The notes: generated from the letters alone by a model not told the origin. A stretch of 64,000 nucleotides of DNA from Pseudoalteromonas sp. NC201 (GCF_002850255.1 NZ_CP022523.1:434001-498000); one strand, 5' to 3'; shown: positions 53,207 to 63,153, counted from the stretch's first letter. A program made the numbers and translations.

Positions 53207-55629
53207 TAGTTATCCTTTTTCTCTTCAAGTGGTTTTAGCTCGGCTTTAACGTCTTGCATGATATCGCGATACACTTTACCTTCACGTTCTTTCTTTTTAT
53301 AGAGCTCTAGGCGAGATTCTATAATGCGTCTTGGGTAATGGTTATTCTCAATATCAACGTCAGCAGTTTCCCACCGGGGGTCAACGGTCACGGACGCAAG
53401 CGGTTTATCTTTATCTGTAATAATTAGCTTGCTGACGTTACGGGCATTGCGACGCCAAATCTCGGCAGGGATAGTCCGCTCTTCTTTGCTACCATCTTGG
53501 TACGTGAGCTCAAGTAAGATTGGCATCACGAGTCCACCGACATTACTAAACTTAAGTACGTAATAGTTTTTGTCTTCTTTTACCGCGCGCTCAAGAGTAC
53601 GTTTTTCCCAAGGTTTAAGCTCAGATAAAAACTCACGATACTCATTTCGTTCTTCATTGGTTACCGTAAACTGGTCATTACTATCGTAAAAGTCTGTTAT
53701 GTCTTGGTTTTTATCAATCCAAAGTGCGCGCCCTTGTTCTTGATTGCGTTTGACGAATAACGACATTGGTTTGTTCTTTTCAAACTCTCGTAGGCGGCCA
53801 AAATCGATGTCTGGGTTTTTGGTGTCCAACCGCAATTGATAGATTTTATCTAATGAGATATCGACATGATCTGTGCTGTAAAACCAGCCACGCCAGAACC
53901 AATCTAAATCGACCCCAGAAGCTTCCTCCATCGTTCTAAAGAAATCTGCTGGCGTTGGGCGTTTATATTTCCAGCGTAGGGCATATTCTTTAAATGCAAA
54001 ATCGAATAGCTCACGGCCTAAAATCACCTCGCGCAGAATATTAAGCGCTGCAGCAGGTTTCGTGTAGGCATTTGGGCCTAAGTGCAATACGCTGTCTGAT
54101 TGCGTCATGATTGGAGACTGATCTTCAGATTTCATGTAGGCAGCAACATCTCTTGGCTCAACGCCCCAAGGAATGGTGGGATCCCATTCGCGGCCAGCAA
54201 CGCCATCTAAAAAGCTATTGAGGCCCTCATCCATCCATGTCCATTGGCGCTCGTCTGAGTTGACTATCATAGGGAAGTAGATGTGCCCTACTTCGTGAAT
54301 GACAACGCCGATTAAAAAACGTTTCTCGGCCAGTGAATAGGTGCGAGAGCCATCATCTTGCAATTTCGTACGCGGACCATTGAAAGTGATCATCGGATAT
54401 TCCATCCCACCGACAGGACCATTTACTGATTGCGCGGTTGGATAGGGGTAATCAAACGAGAAGCGTGAATAGACTTCCATGGTATGAATAACGGCTTCGG
54501 TGGAGTACTTTTTCCACAAGTCACCCCCCTCTTTGGGGAAAAATGACATGGCCATCACGAGAGGCTGCTCGTCACCACCTTGCTGATAGCCTTTAGCATC
54601 CCACATAAATTTACGTGATGAAGCCCAAGCAAAATCTCGCACATTCTTGGCCTTAAAGCGCCACGTTTTGGTGTCGTCTGTACCCGCTTTTTCGTTCTCT
54701 AGCGCTTCTTCTTCAGTAACGACGAATACCGGGCGTTTTGCTGTTTTTGCTTGCGCTAGTCTGTCACGCTGGGTTTTGCTCAGAACTTGCTTTGGGTTAT
54801 CTAACTCACCGGTTGCAGAAACGATATGATCGGCCGGCACCGTGATTTCAACGTCGTAGTCACCAAACTCGAGCGTGAATTCACCACTGCCAAGAAACGC
54901 CTTGTTGGTCCAAGCTTCATAATCTGTATACGCCGTTAGGCGAGGGAACCATTGCGCGAGCAAAAAGATGTCATTACCGTCTTTTTCAAAGTGCTCATAA
55001 CCCGAACGTGCGCCAACGGCATCTTCTTCAACAATATTAAAGGCGAAGTCCATACTAAATTGTAGATCTTTACCTGATTTGAGTGGTTCGTTTAGGTCAA
55101 CACGCATCATGGTATCAACAATCGTGACCTTGAGCGGTTTACCGCGACCGTCCTTGACATTATTGATGATAAAACCAAGCTCAGTGTCATCCATAAACTG
55201 CTGGCGTCTGAGTTGATTTAGTGAAATTTTTGCATGTTTTGTAACCGGATTACTCTGTAATTCGTTCCCAAAAGTTGCAGTGCGTTCAGCAATTGAATCA
55301 TTTTTGAAGATATTTTGGTCTAATTGTAGCCATAAATATTTGAGGGTGTGAGGAGAGTTATTTTTGTAATGTATGGTCTGCGTAGCGGTTAACCTTTTGG
55401 CTTTCTCGTCCAAGTTTACATCAATATCATAATCCACCTTTTGTTGCCAATAACGCTCTCCGGGCTCACCGGCTGCGCTGCGGTAGATATTTGGGGTCGG
55501 TAAAGTCTCATCTAATTGGCGAAACTTATCTTCAAAATGCCCTTTGGTTTGCGAAATGGCGCTGGCGTGTGCGACACCGGATAGCGCTAGTGCAACCAAT
55601 AAAGGCATGGCTGGTGTTGATTTTTTCAT
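53206..55629 (-). CDS. M1-family metallopeptidase
   Basis: 807 residues from the ATG at 55629 (GGGAAA upstream; the extra 15 codons are not used). Signal peptide MKKSTPAMPLLVALALSGVAHA. GGMEYPMITF is the GAMEN-like motif; HEVGHIYFPMIVNSDERQWTWMDE is the HEXXH-(18)-E zinc site. It hydrolyses peptides from the N-terminus in the periplasm or outside. The catalytic residues are intact. Operon with DUF6702. Confidence 0.9.
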   Translation of the reverse strand: MKKSTPAMPLLVALALSGVAHASAISQTKGHFEDKFRQLDETLPTPNIYRSAAGEPGERYWQQKVDYDIDVNLDEKAKRLTATQTIHYKNNSPHTLKYLWLQLDQNIFKNDSIAERTATFGNELQSNPVTKHAKISLNQLRRQQFMDDTELGFIINNVKDGRGKPLKVTIVDTMMRVDLNEPLKSGKDLQFSMDFAFNIVEEDAVGARSGYEHFEKDGNDIFLLAQWFPRLTAYTDYEAWTNKAFLGSGEFTLEFGDYDVEITVPADHIVSATGELDNPKQVLSKTQRDRLAQAKTAKRPVFVVTEEEALENEKAGTDDTKTWRFKAKNVRDFAWASSRKFMWDAKGYQQGGDEQPLVMAMSFFPKEGGDLWKKYSTEAVIHTMEVYSRFSFDYPYPTAQSVNGPVGGMEYPMITFNGPRTKLQDDGSRTYSLAEKRFLIGVVIHEVGHIYFPMIVNSDERQWTWMDEGLNSFLDGVAGREWDPTIPWGVEPRDVAAYMKSEDQSPIMTQSDSVLHLGPNAYTKPAAALNILREVILGRELFDFAFKEYALRWKYKRPTPADFFRTMEEASGVDLDWFWRGWFYSTDHVDISLDKIYQLRLDTKNPDIDFGRLREFEKNKPMSLFVKRNQEQGRALWIDKNQDITDFYDSNDQFTVTNEERNEYREFLSELKPWEKRTLERAVKEDKNYYVLKFSNVGGLVMPILLELTYQDGSKEERTIPAEIWRRNARNVSKLIITDKDKPLASVTVDPRWETADVDIENNHYPRRIIESRLELYKKKEREGKVYRDIMQDVKAELKPLEEKKDN

Positions 55630-56088
55630 TGTTATTTCCCATTTTATCGTGCCAAAGCATTGACCAATAAACATTTTTATTTCAGTTTTTGCTCGGAGTG
55701 AGTAGAGGGGATTTGCATGGTGACAAAGGAAGACAAATAAAACCTTCTACGTGTCAATAAACTGACAAATAAAAACACATAAATCAAAGTTTTGAGATAA
55801 AGTAACAAGATTTAGGCACGACTGAAATTACGCTGTTTTGAGTGTTTTTTAATCTGTTGTTTTTGATAGAAAAAATACAATGCTCAAAAAAATTAATTTG
55901 TATGCCAAAAAGGTATTTTGCTGGGTTATTGTCTACATTTTATAAATAAATAAAGAAAACAAAATTAGTTGTTGATATTGACCCAAGTTTGTCTTTAAAA
56001 TCGCGCACTTTACAATCTATGGGTAAAACTGGCGTTAGTTTTGCTCTGTACTAAATACCCGTTTAGCGAATCAAATGTGGTGGGCAGT
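55630..56088. other. Gene-free AT-rich region
   Basis: About 460 bp with no supported gene or repeat. TTGATA at 55972 and TAAAAT at 55996 with an 18-bp spacer could be a promoter for the small protein at 56089. The M1-operon promoter should be near the left end. Confidence 0.4.
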
Positions 56089-56328
56089 ATGGATTTCTAC
56101 ATACTAAAAAAACAAGAGAAGTTTGTTGCAATTCCTGCAGACGAACAAAACTGTAAAGATTATTTAGATGACGGCTATTTTTATGTTGATAAAGTAGCTG
56201 CCTGTAACGAGAAATCGGCGATTAAACGCGTGCAAGATAAGCATAGTCGTGTTTTCAAGTTACCTGCTAAATTCTTTTTACTGGCATTACCTATAATCAT
56301 TTTTGCTTGGTGGCAGTTGACTCACTAA
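56089..56328 (+). CDS. Small protein with C-terminal membrane anchor
   Basis: 79 residues from the ATG at 56089. The start MDFYILKKQEKFVAIPADEQNCKDYLDDGYFYVDKVAACNEKSAIKRVQ looks like a small cytoplasmic domain, then FKLPAKFFLLALPIIIFAWWQL is a tail anchor. Unrecognised. It lies 81 bp upstream of sbcD, possibly its own transcript. Confidence 0.55.
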   Translation: MDFYILKKQEKFVAIPADEQNCKDYLDDGYFYVDKVAACNEKSAIKRVQDKHSRVFKLPAKFFLLALPIIIFAWWQLTH

Positions 56329-56409
56329 GCTGTTAAAGCGTCAATATTCACAAGACGAATATTGCTCGACGATGCTATATTAGCGTTTCTATAGGAAAAG
56401 GAACGCTAA

Positions 56410-57609
56410 ATGAAGGTTTTACACACGTCTGACTGGCACTTAGGGCAATCGTTTTACGAGCATGATCGCAGTGAAGAGCATCAGCTGTTTTTAGACTGGC
56501 TATGCGATGCGCTGGTTGAACAGCAAATTGATGTACTGTTGATCAGCGGTGATATTTTTCATACCGCAACACCGCCCGCGAGTGCTGAAAAGCAACTGTA
56601 TACCTTTATCCAAAAAGCATCTCAACTGTGTCCTCAGCTGCACATTATTCTGATTGCAGGCAACCACGATTCCGCTAATCGCATTGAAACCGCAAAACCA
56701 CTCTTAACCTTATTCAACACCCATGTTATTGGACGCTTTAACAAGCAAGCGCCTGAACAAGTTGTTATCGATTTACCCATCGCCGCGCAGCATATGCATG
56801 TTGTGGCAATGCCATTTTTGCGCAGTGCTGATTTACCAAAACCGCTAGATGACGAGTTTGACTATCAAACCGGGGTACAATTAGCTTATCAGCAAGCGCT
56901 AAGCACGATAGAAGAAGTGAAAGGTCCTATTGTGCTAATGGGGCATCTGCACGCCAAGGGTGGAACGATTTCTGAAGATTCTGAGCGTAACCTCAACATT
57001 GGCGGCTTTGATGCGGTGTCTGCCGGCGTGTTTGGCGAGCAGTTTGACTATGTTGCGCTAGGCCATTTACATAAAGCGCAAACCGTCGCTAAGCAAAGTG
57101 CTATCAGATACTGCGGCACACCTTTGCCAATGTCATTTTCCGAACGCAATTATAAGCATCAAGTATTGCTCGCTGAATTTAATGAGCAAGGTCTGGTCGA
57201 TGTAAACCCCCTTTACGTTCCCCGTTTTAAAGATGTGTTATATATCCCTGAAGATGGTGCAAAGCGCTTGGCTGAATTATGCGAAGCTATCGCGGCGCAG
57301 GATTTTAGCAAGTTCGATAGCGCTCCCTATGTTCGCTTAAAATTATCTGCAGCTGAAACCAATAGCCGCTTTCGAGCCGAGATTGATGAAGCGCTAAAAG
57401 GGAAGGATATTAAGTTTTGTGGTATTGAGCGGGTGTCTAAAGGCGCAGCCGCCAGTGAGTGGTTGTTTGAAGATTTGGGCAAAGTTGAATCGTTATCGCC
57501 CAATACCTTGTTGGATATTGCCTATCGCGAAATTGAACCTGAGCAGGAAAAAGCACCCGCGACATTACATGAAAAGTTAGCAGAAGTGATCGCGAGCATG
57601 GAGGAGTAG
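56410..57609 (+). CDS. sbcD: Exonuclease SbcD
   Basis: 399 residues. Mre11-like phosphoesterase: HTSDWHLGQSFY, ISGDIFHTATPP, IAGNHDSANRI, VLMGHLHAKGG and YVALGHLHKAQ give the metal-binding histidines and aspartates. With SbcC it cleaves hairpins and processes DNA ends. GGAAAAGGAACG precedes the ATG. It ends 4 bp before sbcC. Confidence 0.95.
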   Translation: MKVLHTSDWHLGQSFYEHDRSEEHQLFLDWLCDALVEQQIDVLLISGDIFHTATPPASAEKQLYTFIQKASQLCPQLHIILIAGNHDSANRIETAKPLLTLFNTHVIGRFNKQAPEQVVIDLPIAAQHMHVVAMPFLRSADLPKPLDDEFDYQTGVQLAYQQALSTIEEVKGPIVLMGHLHAKGGTISEDSERNLNIGGFDAVSAGVFGEQFDYVALGHLHKAQTVAKQSAIRYCGTPLPMSFSERNYKHQVLLAEFNEQGLVDVNPLYVPRFKDVLYIPEDGAKRLAELCEAIAAQDFSKFDSAPYVRLKLSAAETNSRFRAEIDEALKGKDIKFCGIERVSKGAAASEWLFEDLGKVESLSPNTLLDIAYREIEPEQEKAPATLHEKLAEVIASMEE

Positions 57610-57613
57610 GACG

Positions 57614-60600
57614 ATGAAACTTGAAAAAATATTAATCACCAACCTTGCCTCTATAGAAAGTGCAGAAGTCGACTTTACTGCGGCACCACTCAAAGACACC
57701 GGTCTTTATGCCATTACCGGTGATACAGGGGCGGGAAAAAGCACTTTACTGGATGCGGTTTGCCTTGCATTTTATGGCAAAACCGCACGGTTAAAATCGG
57801 ACGACAAAGAGAAAGTTGCCTTTAATGGCGATAACATTAAGTTAAACGACCCGCGAAACCTATTGCGTCGGGGCTGTGTTGCGGCATCTGCTAGCGTGGT
57901 TTTTATTGCTCAAGATAGCAAACGTTATCAAGCTATTTGGTCGGTAGAGCGCGCTAGAAAAAGCCCTAAAGGTAATTTAAAAACTGCCACTATTGAGTTG
58001 TTTAGCCTACCAGATATGACCCTAGTCTGTGAGAAGAAAAAAGAAACAGAACAAAAAATCGAACAGCTAGTCGGGCTTAACTTTGAACAGTTTACTCGAG
58101 CTGTGTTGCTTGCTCAGCATGAATTCTCCGCGTTTTTGAAGGCAGGGGGAGATGAACGGGCTCAGTTACTAGAATGTCTTACGGGTACCGAAAAGTTCAG
58201 CAATATCGGTAAAGCGGTTTTTGAAGCGCACAAGCAAAAGAAAACTGAGCTGCAATCTCAGCAAGATAGGCTAGGTCAAATTGTGCTCTTGTCACCAGAG
58301 CAGCATGCCGAACTTGAAGCACAGAAGTTGGGATTGCTTGATACAAGAAATCGACAACAAGAAACAAGTACAAAGCTGCAAGCTCAGCTGCAATGGCTCG
58401 CGGATGTCGAGCTAAGAAAGCAAAAAATAGCTGAGGTGGAACACTCGCTACAAACGCTTGAGCAGCAAATAGAAGAGGGAAAGCCACAGCAGGAATATGC
58501 GCAGCAAGTCTTAAAAGCCAATGAGATGCGTGATAACCGTGAGCAGCATGAGCTGGCGGATAAACGCGTTGCGCAGCTATCTCAAGAGCGGCTAGCACTG
58601 CAGCAACAAGATTTTGCATCCGCCATTACAACGCTCAAAGCAAAACAGCAGCAACTGGAACAGCAGCTTATTACGCAGCAAGCCAATTTTGTAAAGTTAG
58701 AACCAAGCTTTAACAGCATTCGTATATTGGATGAAAAGCTGAGCCTACATAAAGCGCAAGAACTAGAAACTAAGCCCTATCTAGATAAACACGCCAATCT
58801 TATTGCGCAACATGAGGCTGCAATGCAGAAGTATCAAGTGCAACAAGGCGAAATCGATACTGAATTACAGCAGTTAGAGCATGAGCAAGCGAATTTGCAC
58901 TCAGTTAGCAATATTGCCGGGCAATGGAACGTGGTTCAACCTCAATTCGATGATCTGCAAAAGTACCAACAACAACGTAATGATTATGAAGTCCAGTTGC
59001 AAAAATTACCGAACGAACAGCAAGCGCTAGGTACACAATTGAGCAAACATGAGGCTGAGGTACAGCACCTACAAAAGGTTTACGACACCGAAGCCAGCGC
59101 GCTTTCCGCATTAAAAGAAGCACTCGCACCTTTGACTCAACAAGACCTAAATCTGGCATTGCAGAATTGGTCTCTATGCGTGCAGGCTTATCGTAGTATC
59201 GAAGAAGGAGATGCCTTGCTGCATCAGCTACGATCGCAACAAACTCAACATCATATTGGCTTGGAAAGGCTTGAGATACTGATCCGAGATACCAAGCAGC
59301 AAGATGAGTTGTCTAAGCAGCGCCTAGCCCTAACTCGTGATAACTTGGAGCAAGTGCAGTTACGCGCAAGTGAGCGGATCAGCGATTTACGCGCTCAATT
59401 GCGAGCAGGGCAAGAATGCATGGTATGTGGCTCAAAAGAACATCCTTATGGTGTAGAGCACATCGATGCCCATTGGGAGCAGTTACTATCGGATTTTCGG
59501 TCTCAGTATCAAGCTGCTGAGCAAGCTCGTGAGCAAGTGTTGCAGCGTTATAATCAACAAGTCGGTGAAAAAGAGCGTGAAAATGCGCTATGGCAGTCAG
59601 TCACTCAGGAAATTGCTCACTGCACTAAGCAAATAAATGAGAATCGCGCTCGACTAGATGCGTTGAGTGATGAGTATAAAGTTGGCAGCGCTGAGCAAGC
59701 TGAATTGCAACTTGTGAGTATTCAGTCACGGCTAAATGAACTATCCAAGTTACGCAATAATATCGACCGCCAGTGGCAATTGGTTCAGCAGGCACAACAA
59801 CACCTCGAGCAGGCTAAACATAAAGGGCAGGCACTTCAGCAGCAGCACCATGATTTAGGTAATCATATTGCCTTTTTGCGAACCGAATATGATCAGCTAT
59901 CACAAACAGTGGCTGCCTTACGCAATCGGCTTGAAGCGTTAATTTCCGATAAGTCGTGGTGGCAAGACTTTGATTCATCTCCTCAAGCTGCCATTAGGCA
60001 ACTTAAAACGGGGGTGCAAACTTGGTTAAAAACCACCGAGCGCACCGATGCGTTAACGGCGGAAAAAGTTCAGCTTGAGCATCAATTACATCTTGTCAGT
60101 CAACAAAAACAAGATGAAGCGCAGCGACTTGAAGAATTAGAACATACGCTTTTACAACATCAGCAGAATATTGAACGCCTCAATCGCGAACGTGCTGAAT
60201 ACTTACCACAGCAGCACACCAGATTGGATGATTGGATTGCAGAGCTTAAGCTGCAAGAACAGCAAAGCCGAGAGCAGATCACACAAACCCAGCTAGCGCT
60301 GAGCCAAACCGAAGCACAGCGTGAAAAGACCCAACACAGTCTGACGCAACTAGAAAAGCAAATTGCCGAGCAAACATCCCGGTTGCAGCAACTTGATGCG
60401 CGTTTTGAACAATGGTTGCTCGACCAGCAAGGGCAGCTAGACAAAGTAAAAGTATTAGCGTTACTTGAGGTTTCTTTGGATGAAGCTCGAGCGAATTTAG
60501 AAAAGTGTGCGCAAGTTCAGCAAGCCTTTCAAAACACTAAGCTGCAGCTTAGTCATCAGCGTGAAGAACTCAGCCAACTTGAAAGTAAGTACCCTGATGG

Positions 60601-61273
60601 GGTTGATAGTGAACAAGTTAAGCAAAGTCATGCCGAGACGACGCAAGCACTTGAACAAACTCAAAATCAGTTACTACAAGTGCAAAGTGCATTAGAGGTT
60701 GATGCTCAGAATAAACAACAATTCTCTTTGCAAGCCGCAAATCTCGCTCAGTTGCAACAAGACTACGAGCAGTGGCATTTGCTAGATAAGTTATTAGGCG
60801 ACGCAACAGGCAAAAAGTTGCGTAATTGGGCGCAAACGCAAACGCTAAAAATCTTATTGCAGTATGCTAACCAGCAATTGCATACGCTTTCTAGACGTTA
60901 TCTGCTTACCAACATTGAGCAATCTTTAGAAATTGCGGTCATAGATAAAGATATGGCTGACGAGCAACGTAGCGTCAACACCTTATCTGGAGGAGAGTCC
61001 TTCTTGGTATCTTTATCTTTAGCACTTGGACTTGCTGCACTTTCATCAAATAAAGTGCAAATACATTCATTATTCATTGATGAAGGGTTTGGTACGTTAG
61101 ACCCCGAGACGCTAGGTGTCGCAATTGATGCACTAGACGCGTTGCAATCACAAGGCCGCAAGGTTGGAGTGATCTCGCATGTTGCTCAGATGAGCGAGCG
61201 GATCGCCACCCGTATCCATGTGAATAAACAGCCGGGAGGCTACTCATCTTTAAATTTAGTACCACAAACATAA
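57614..61273 (+). CDS. sbcC: Exonuclease subunit SbcC
   Basis: 1219 residues, SMC/Rad50-like. N-terminal Walker A GDTGAGKSTLLDA; long coiled coils (about 200-570 and 640-1050) rich in Q, E and L; zinc hook CMVCGSKEHP at about residue 610; C-terminal signature LSGGESFLVSLSLALGLA and Walker B HSLFIDEGFGTLD. It forms the ATP-driven DNA-clamping partner of SbcD. The following methyltransferase gene starts 10 bp later. Confidence 0.95.
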   Translation: MKLEKILITNLASIESAEVDFTAAPLKDTGLYAITGDTGAGKSTLLDAVCLAFYGKTARLKSDDKEKVAFNGDNIKLNDPRNLLRRGCVAASASVVFIAQDSKRYQAIWSVERARKSPKGNLKTATIELFSLPDMTLVCEKKKETEQKIEQLVGLNFEQFTRAVLLAQHEFSAFLKAGGDERAQLLECLTGTEKFSNIGKAVFEAHKQKKTELQSQQDRLGQIVLLSPEQHAELEAQKLGLLDTRNRQQETSTKLQAQLQWLADVELRKQKIAEVEHSLQTLEQQIEEGKPQQEYAQQVLKANEMRDNREQHELADKRVAQLSQERLALQQQDFASAITTLKAKQQQLEQQLITQQANFVKLEPSFNSIRILDEKLSLHKAQELETKPYLDKHANLIAQHEAAMQKYQVQQGEIDTELQQLEHEQANLHSVSNIAGQWNVVQPQFDDLQKYQQQRNDYEVQLQKLPNEQQALGTQLSKHEAEVQHLQKVYDTEASALSALKEALAPLTQQDLNLALQNWSLCVQAYRSIEEGDALLHQLRSQQTQHHIGLERLEILIRDTKQQDELSKQRLALTRDNLEQVQLRASERISDLRAQLRAGQECMVCGSKEHPYGVEHIDAHWEQLLSDFRSQYQAAEQAREQVLQRYNQQVGEKERENALWQSVTQEIAHCTKQINENRARLDALSDEYKVGSAEQAELQLVSIQSRLNELSKLRNNIDRQWQLVQQAQQHLEQAKHKGQALQQQHHDLGNHIAFLRTEYDQLSQTVAALRNRLEALISDKSWWQDFDSSPQAAIRQLKTGVQTWLKTTERTDALTAEKVQLEHQLHLVSQQKQDEAQRLEELEHTLLQHQQNIERLNRERAEYLPQQHTRLDDWIAELKLQEQQSREQITQTQLALSQTEAQREKTQHSLTQLEKQIAEQTSRLQQLDARFEQWLLDQQGQLDKVKVLALLEVSLDEARANLEKCAQVQQAFQNTKLQLSHQREELSQLESKYPDGVDSEQVKQSHAETTQALEQTQNQLLQVQSALEVDAQNKQQFSLQAANLAQLQQDYEQWHLLDKLLGDATGKKLRNWAQTQTLKILLQYANQQLHTLSRRYLLTNIEQSLEIAVIDKDMADEQRSVNTLSGGESFLVSLSLALGLAALSSNKVQIHSLFIDEGFGTLDPETLGVAIDALDALQSQGRKVGVISHVAQMSERIATRIHVNKQPGGYSSLNLVPQT

Positions 61274-61283
61274 GGAAATTTGG

Positions 61284-61949
61284 ATGCCGACTTTTACGGG
61301 CGAAGAAGCCCAAAACTACGACTCTAGGATCACAAAACTGGTGCCAGGTTATGCGTTAATTCACCAACTTACCGGGGCGCAACTTTTAGCACTTTACCCA
61401 GATAGCGCAACCATTTTGGTTGTGGGTGCAGGGACAGGCAAAGAAATTGTAGAGCTTGCTCAGCTAAACCCGAGTTGGCGGTTTATAGCGCAAGATGTAT
61501 CTGCTGATATGTTGGCAATTGCAGATCAGCATTTTACTAAGTTGGGCCTACAGGAGCGTGTGCAGATCCATCATGGCGCGATTTCACCACAGGCCTACCA
61601 AGCGGATGCAGTACTGTGCTTGCTGGTGATGCACTTTGTAAAAGATAACGGCGATAAAGCAAGCTTGTTTAAACAAATGAGTGAGCAGCTAAAGTCGAAT
61701 GGGCGTCTTTTTATTGCCGACTTAGAAAAACCTGCGACAAGCTTTGAACGTGAAGCGCAATTAATTGTTTGCAAACAACTTGGGCTGACTGATGTTGGCG
61801 AGCAGCGTATGAGGGTGAATTTAGAACATGAGTTTTACCCCGTGGATAAAATGCGCCTTGCAGAGTTGCTAGACACCGCAGGTTTTGGCATTGCCAAACC
61901 TTTCTTTAAAGCCCTTGGCTTTGCGGGCTTTGTGGTAGATAAGCAGTAG
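61284..61949 (+). CDS. Class I SAM-dependent methyltransferase
   Basis: 221 residues. SAM-binding motif I ATILVVGAGTGKEIVELAQLNPSWRFIAQDVSADMLAIADQHF. Acidic/aromatic AVLCLLVMHFVKD and LFIADLEKPATSFE fit the later motifs. AAGGAAA lies upstream; it starts 10 bp after sbcC, so it is probably in the same transcript. It may modify a small molecule (tellurite/biotin-type methyltransferases look similar). No link to DNA repair is evident. Confidence 0.82.
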   Translation: MPTFTGEEAQNYDSRITKLVPGYALIHQLTGAQLLALYPDSATILVVGAGTGKEIVELAQLNPSWRFIAQDVSADMLAIADQHFTKLGLQERVQIHHGAISPQAYQADAVLCLLVMHFVKDNGDKASLFKQMSEQLKSNGRLFIADLEKPATSFEREAQLIVCKQLGLTDVGEQRMRVNLEHEFYPVDKMRLAELLDTAGFGIAKPFFKALGFAGFVVDKQ

Positions 61950-61961
61950 TTTTTATCTAAA

Positions 61962-62123
61962 TAACCTGAGCTTCGGATAAATAAGCCAGACCATATTCGG
62001 GTTTGGCTTTCCATTCTTACTCTTTCAAAGTAGCTTACATTAAGTTAGTAAAATAGTGATCTATACCAAGCCAATTGCTGCTCTGCCACTGGCGTCACCG
62101 CGCTTTATCTAAACCTCAGGTCA
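61962..62123. repeat. Element-like segment with TAACCTGAG ends
   Basis: Starts TAACCTGAGCTTCGGATAA and ends TTATCTAAACCTCAGGTCA, the terminal sequences of the 198-bp family. The interior differs (162 bp; contains a GGTTTGGC hairpin-like stretch near 61988-62010). One AGTAAAA-N3-TGATCT site lies in it. Confidence 0.6.
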
Positions 62124-62566
62124 TTTACTTCTAAAAAGTTAGTAAAACTCTGATCTCAATGACCATGATGCGGAAGGGAGATCAGTATTTTACTTAGTAA
62201 AAGTTTGATCTATGCACGAATTGGCATGCTGTTTAGTTGCCGCCTAATATCTAACTTTGTCTTATTATATCCACTAACTTATTGATTTTTATATTACTAA
62301 GTTGGCGGTAATCCAAAAATGGTGAAATGATAAGGCGCAAGTTATAGTCAACGGCGAACTCATCATCTAGCCAAATTAGATTGTTAGTAAAAATCTGATC
62401 TTCAAGCAATGATTTCGCGTAGGTGCGTCCTGCAATTATATGCCAATCGTATGTTTTTGCTGAAAAATCAGGCGTTGAGAAGAGCAGGGCTTCTTGACTT
62501 GAAGCTTGAAGTAACGCGCTATCTCGATATGACTGCCAAGTTGAATAGTTAGTAATATCGTGATCT
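62045..62566. repeat. Cluster of GATC-containing half-sites AGTAAAA-N3-TGATCT
   Basis: Half-sites on the plus strand at 62047-62062, 62141-62156, 62196-62211, 62386-62401 and 62551-62566 (the last with one mismatch). A reverse half-site at 62179-62194 makes a 33-bp dyad (AGATCA-N3-TTTTACT-T-AGTAAAA-N3-TGATCT) with the third. Most are preceded by TT. The last two lie in the coding sequence of the DUF6942-type gene. None was noticed elsewhere in the window. Looks like binding sites for a DNA-binding protein, with a Dam site in each. Confidence 0.7.
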
Positions 62567-62817
62567 GGCAGCTTTGCAGCAAATAAAAACTTGGCAAAAA
62601 CATTGAAGATTTTCCGCCAACCATTGCCGCAATGCGCATTAATATGTTCGATCTCCCTATTGGCTAACGCACTGACTTGCATCAAATTATTATAAGGTTC
62701 TATGCGTGGCGGATGTTCAATATAAAACGCAACCTTACCCGTTGCTACACCCAAACCATGAGTTAGTATTTTTTTGCTCTGTGCTGTATTCATCATACTT
62801 TGCTGCGATCTATTCAT
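62251..62817 (-). CDS. DUF6942-type protein
   Basis: 188 residues (ATG at 62817; a nearby second ATG is possible, no clear ribosome site). FYIEHPPRIEPYNNLMQVSALANREIEHINAHCGNGWRKIFNVFAKFLFA recalls the DUF6942 family of gamma-proteobacteria, whose function is unknown. Soluble, no known catalytic motif. Two of the repeated GATC half-sites lie in it, encoding DQIFTN and DHDITN. The coding and binding roles may therefore overlap. Confidence 0.65.
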   Translation of the reverse strand: MNRSQQSMMNTAQSKKILTHGLGVATGKVAFYIEHPPRIEPYNNLMQVSALANREIEHINAHCGNGWRKIFNVFAKFLFAAKLPDHDITNYSTWQSYRDSALLQASSQEALLFSTPDFSAKTYDWHIIAGRTYAKSLLEDQIFTNNLIWLDDEFAVDYNLRLIISPFLDYRQLSNIKINKLVDIIRQS

Positions 62818-62888
62818 TTACACGTAAGTTTAAAATAAATAAAGTGAAATTGGCATGGTAAGGGTTTGAATTAAATTTTGCTTTTACT

Positions 62889-63153
62889 AGGGCCTGTTGA
62901 CCTTTGCTGTTTGATTTTTGTTTCCCTGAGTGGGTTTTGGTCGCGGCGCTCGACTTGCCGCCTAGTAATCTAAGCAAAAGTTGAGCAACAATGAACAAAG
63001 CGCACTCAGGGGAACCCAAAGGGCAGCGCCTGATTGGCATTTCTAATGCGTTATCGCCTGACTCACATAGAATAACTATGCTACACAGGCTCTTCCTTGT
63101 ATAAATGGCAATCAAACTGCTGCAAAAACAAACTTGAAAGATCAACAGACCCT
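62889..63153. repeat. 265-bp inverted-repeat element (second copy)
   Basis: Ends AGGGCCTGTTGACCTTT and, inverted, AGGGTCTGTTGATCTTT. High similarity to 21702-22015 except for about 50 bases absent here. The ORF within it (62810-63145, minus strand) is repeat sequence, not a gene. Accounts for most of the gap 62818-63232. Confidence 0.85.

Noticed and set aside
58197..58619. 140-codon minus-strand frame inside sbcC
   Set aside because: Antisense to the coiled-coil part of sbcC; its composition mirrors the Q/E/L-rich codons of that gene.
62810..63145. Minus-strand reading frame of about 110 codons
   Set aside because: It lies in the 265-bp element, and a similar frame occurs in the copy at 21686-21874. 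The shared peptide comes from repeat DNA; there is no ribosome site or protein family.
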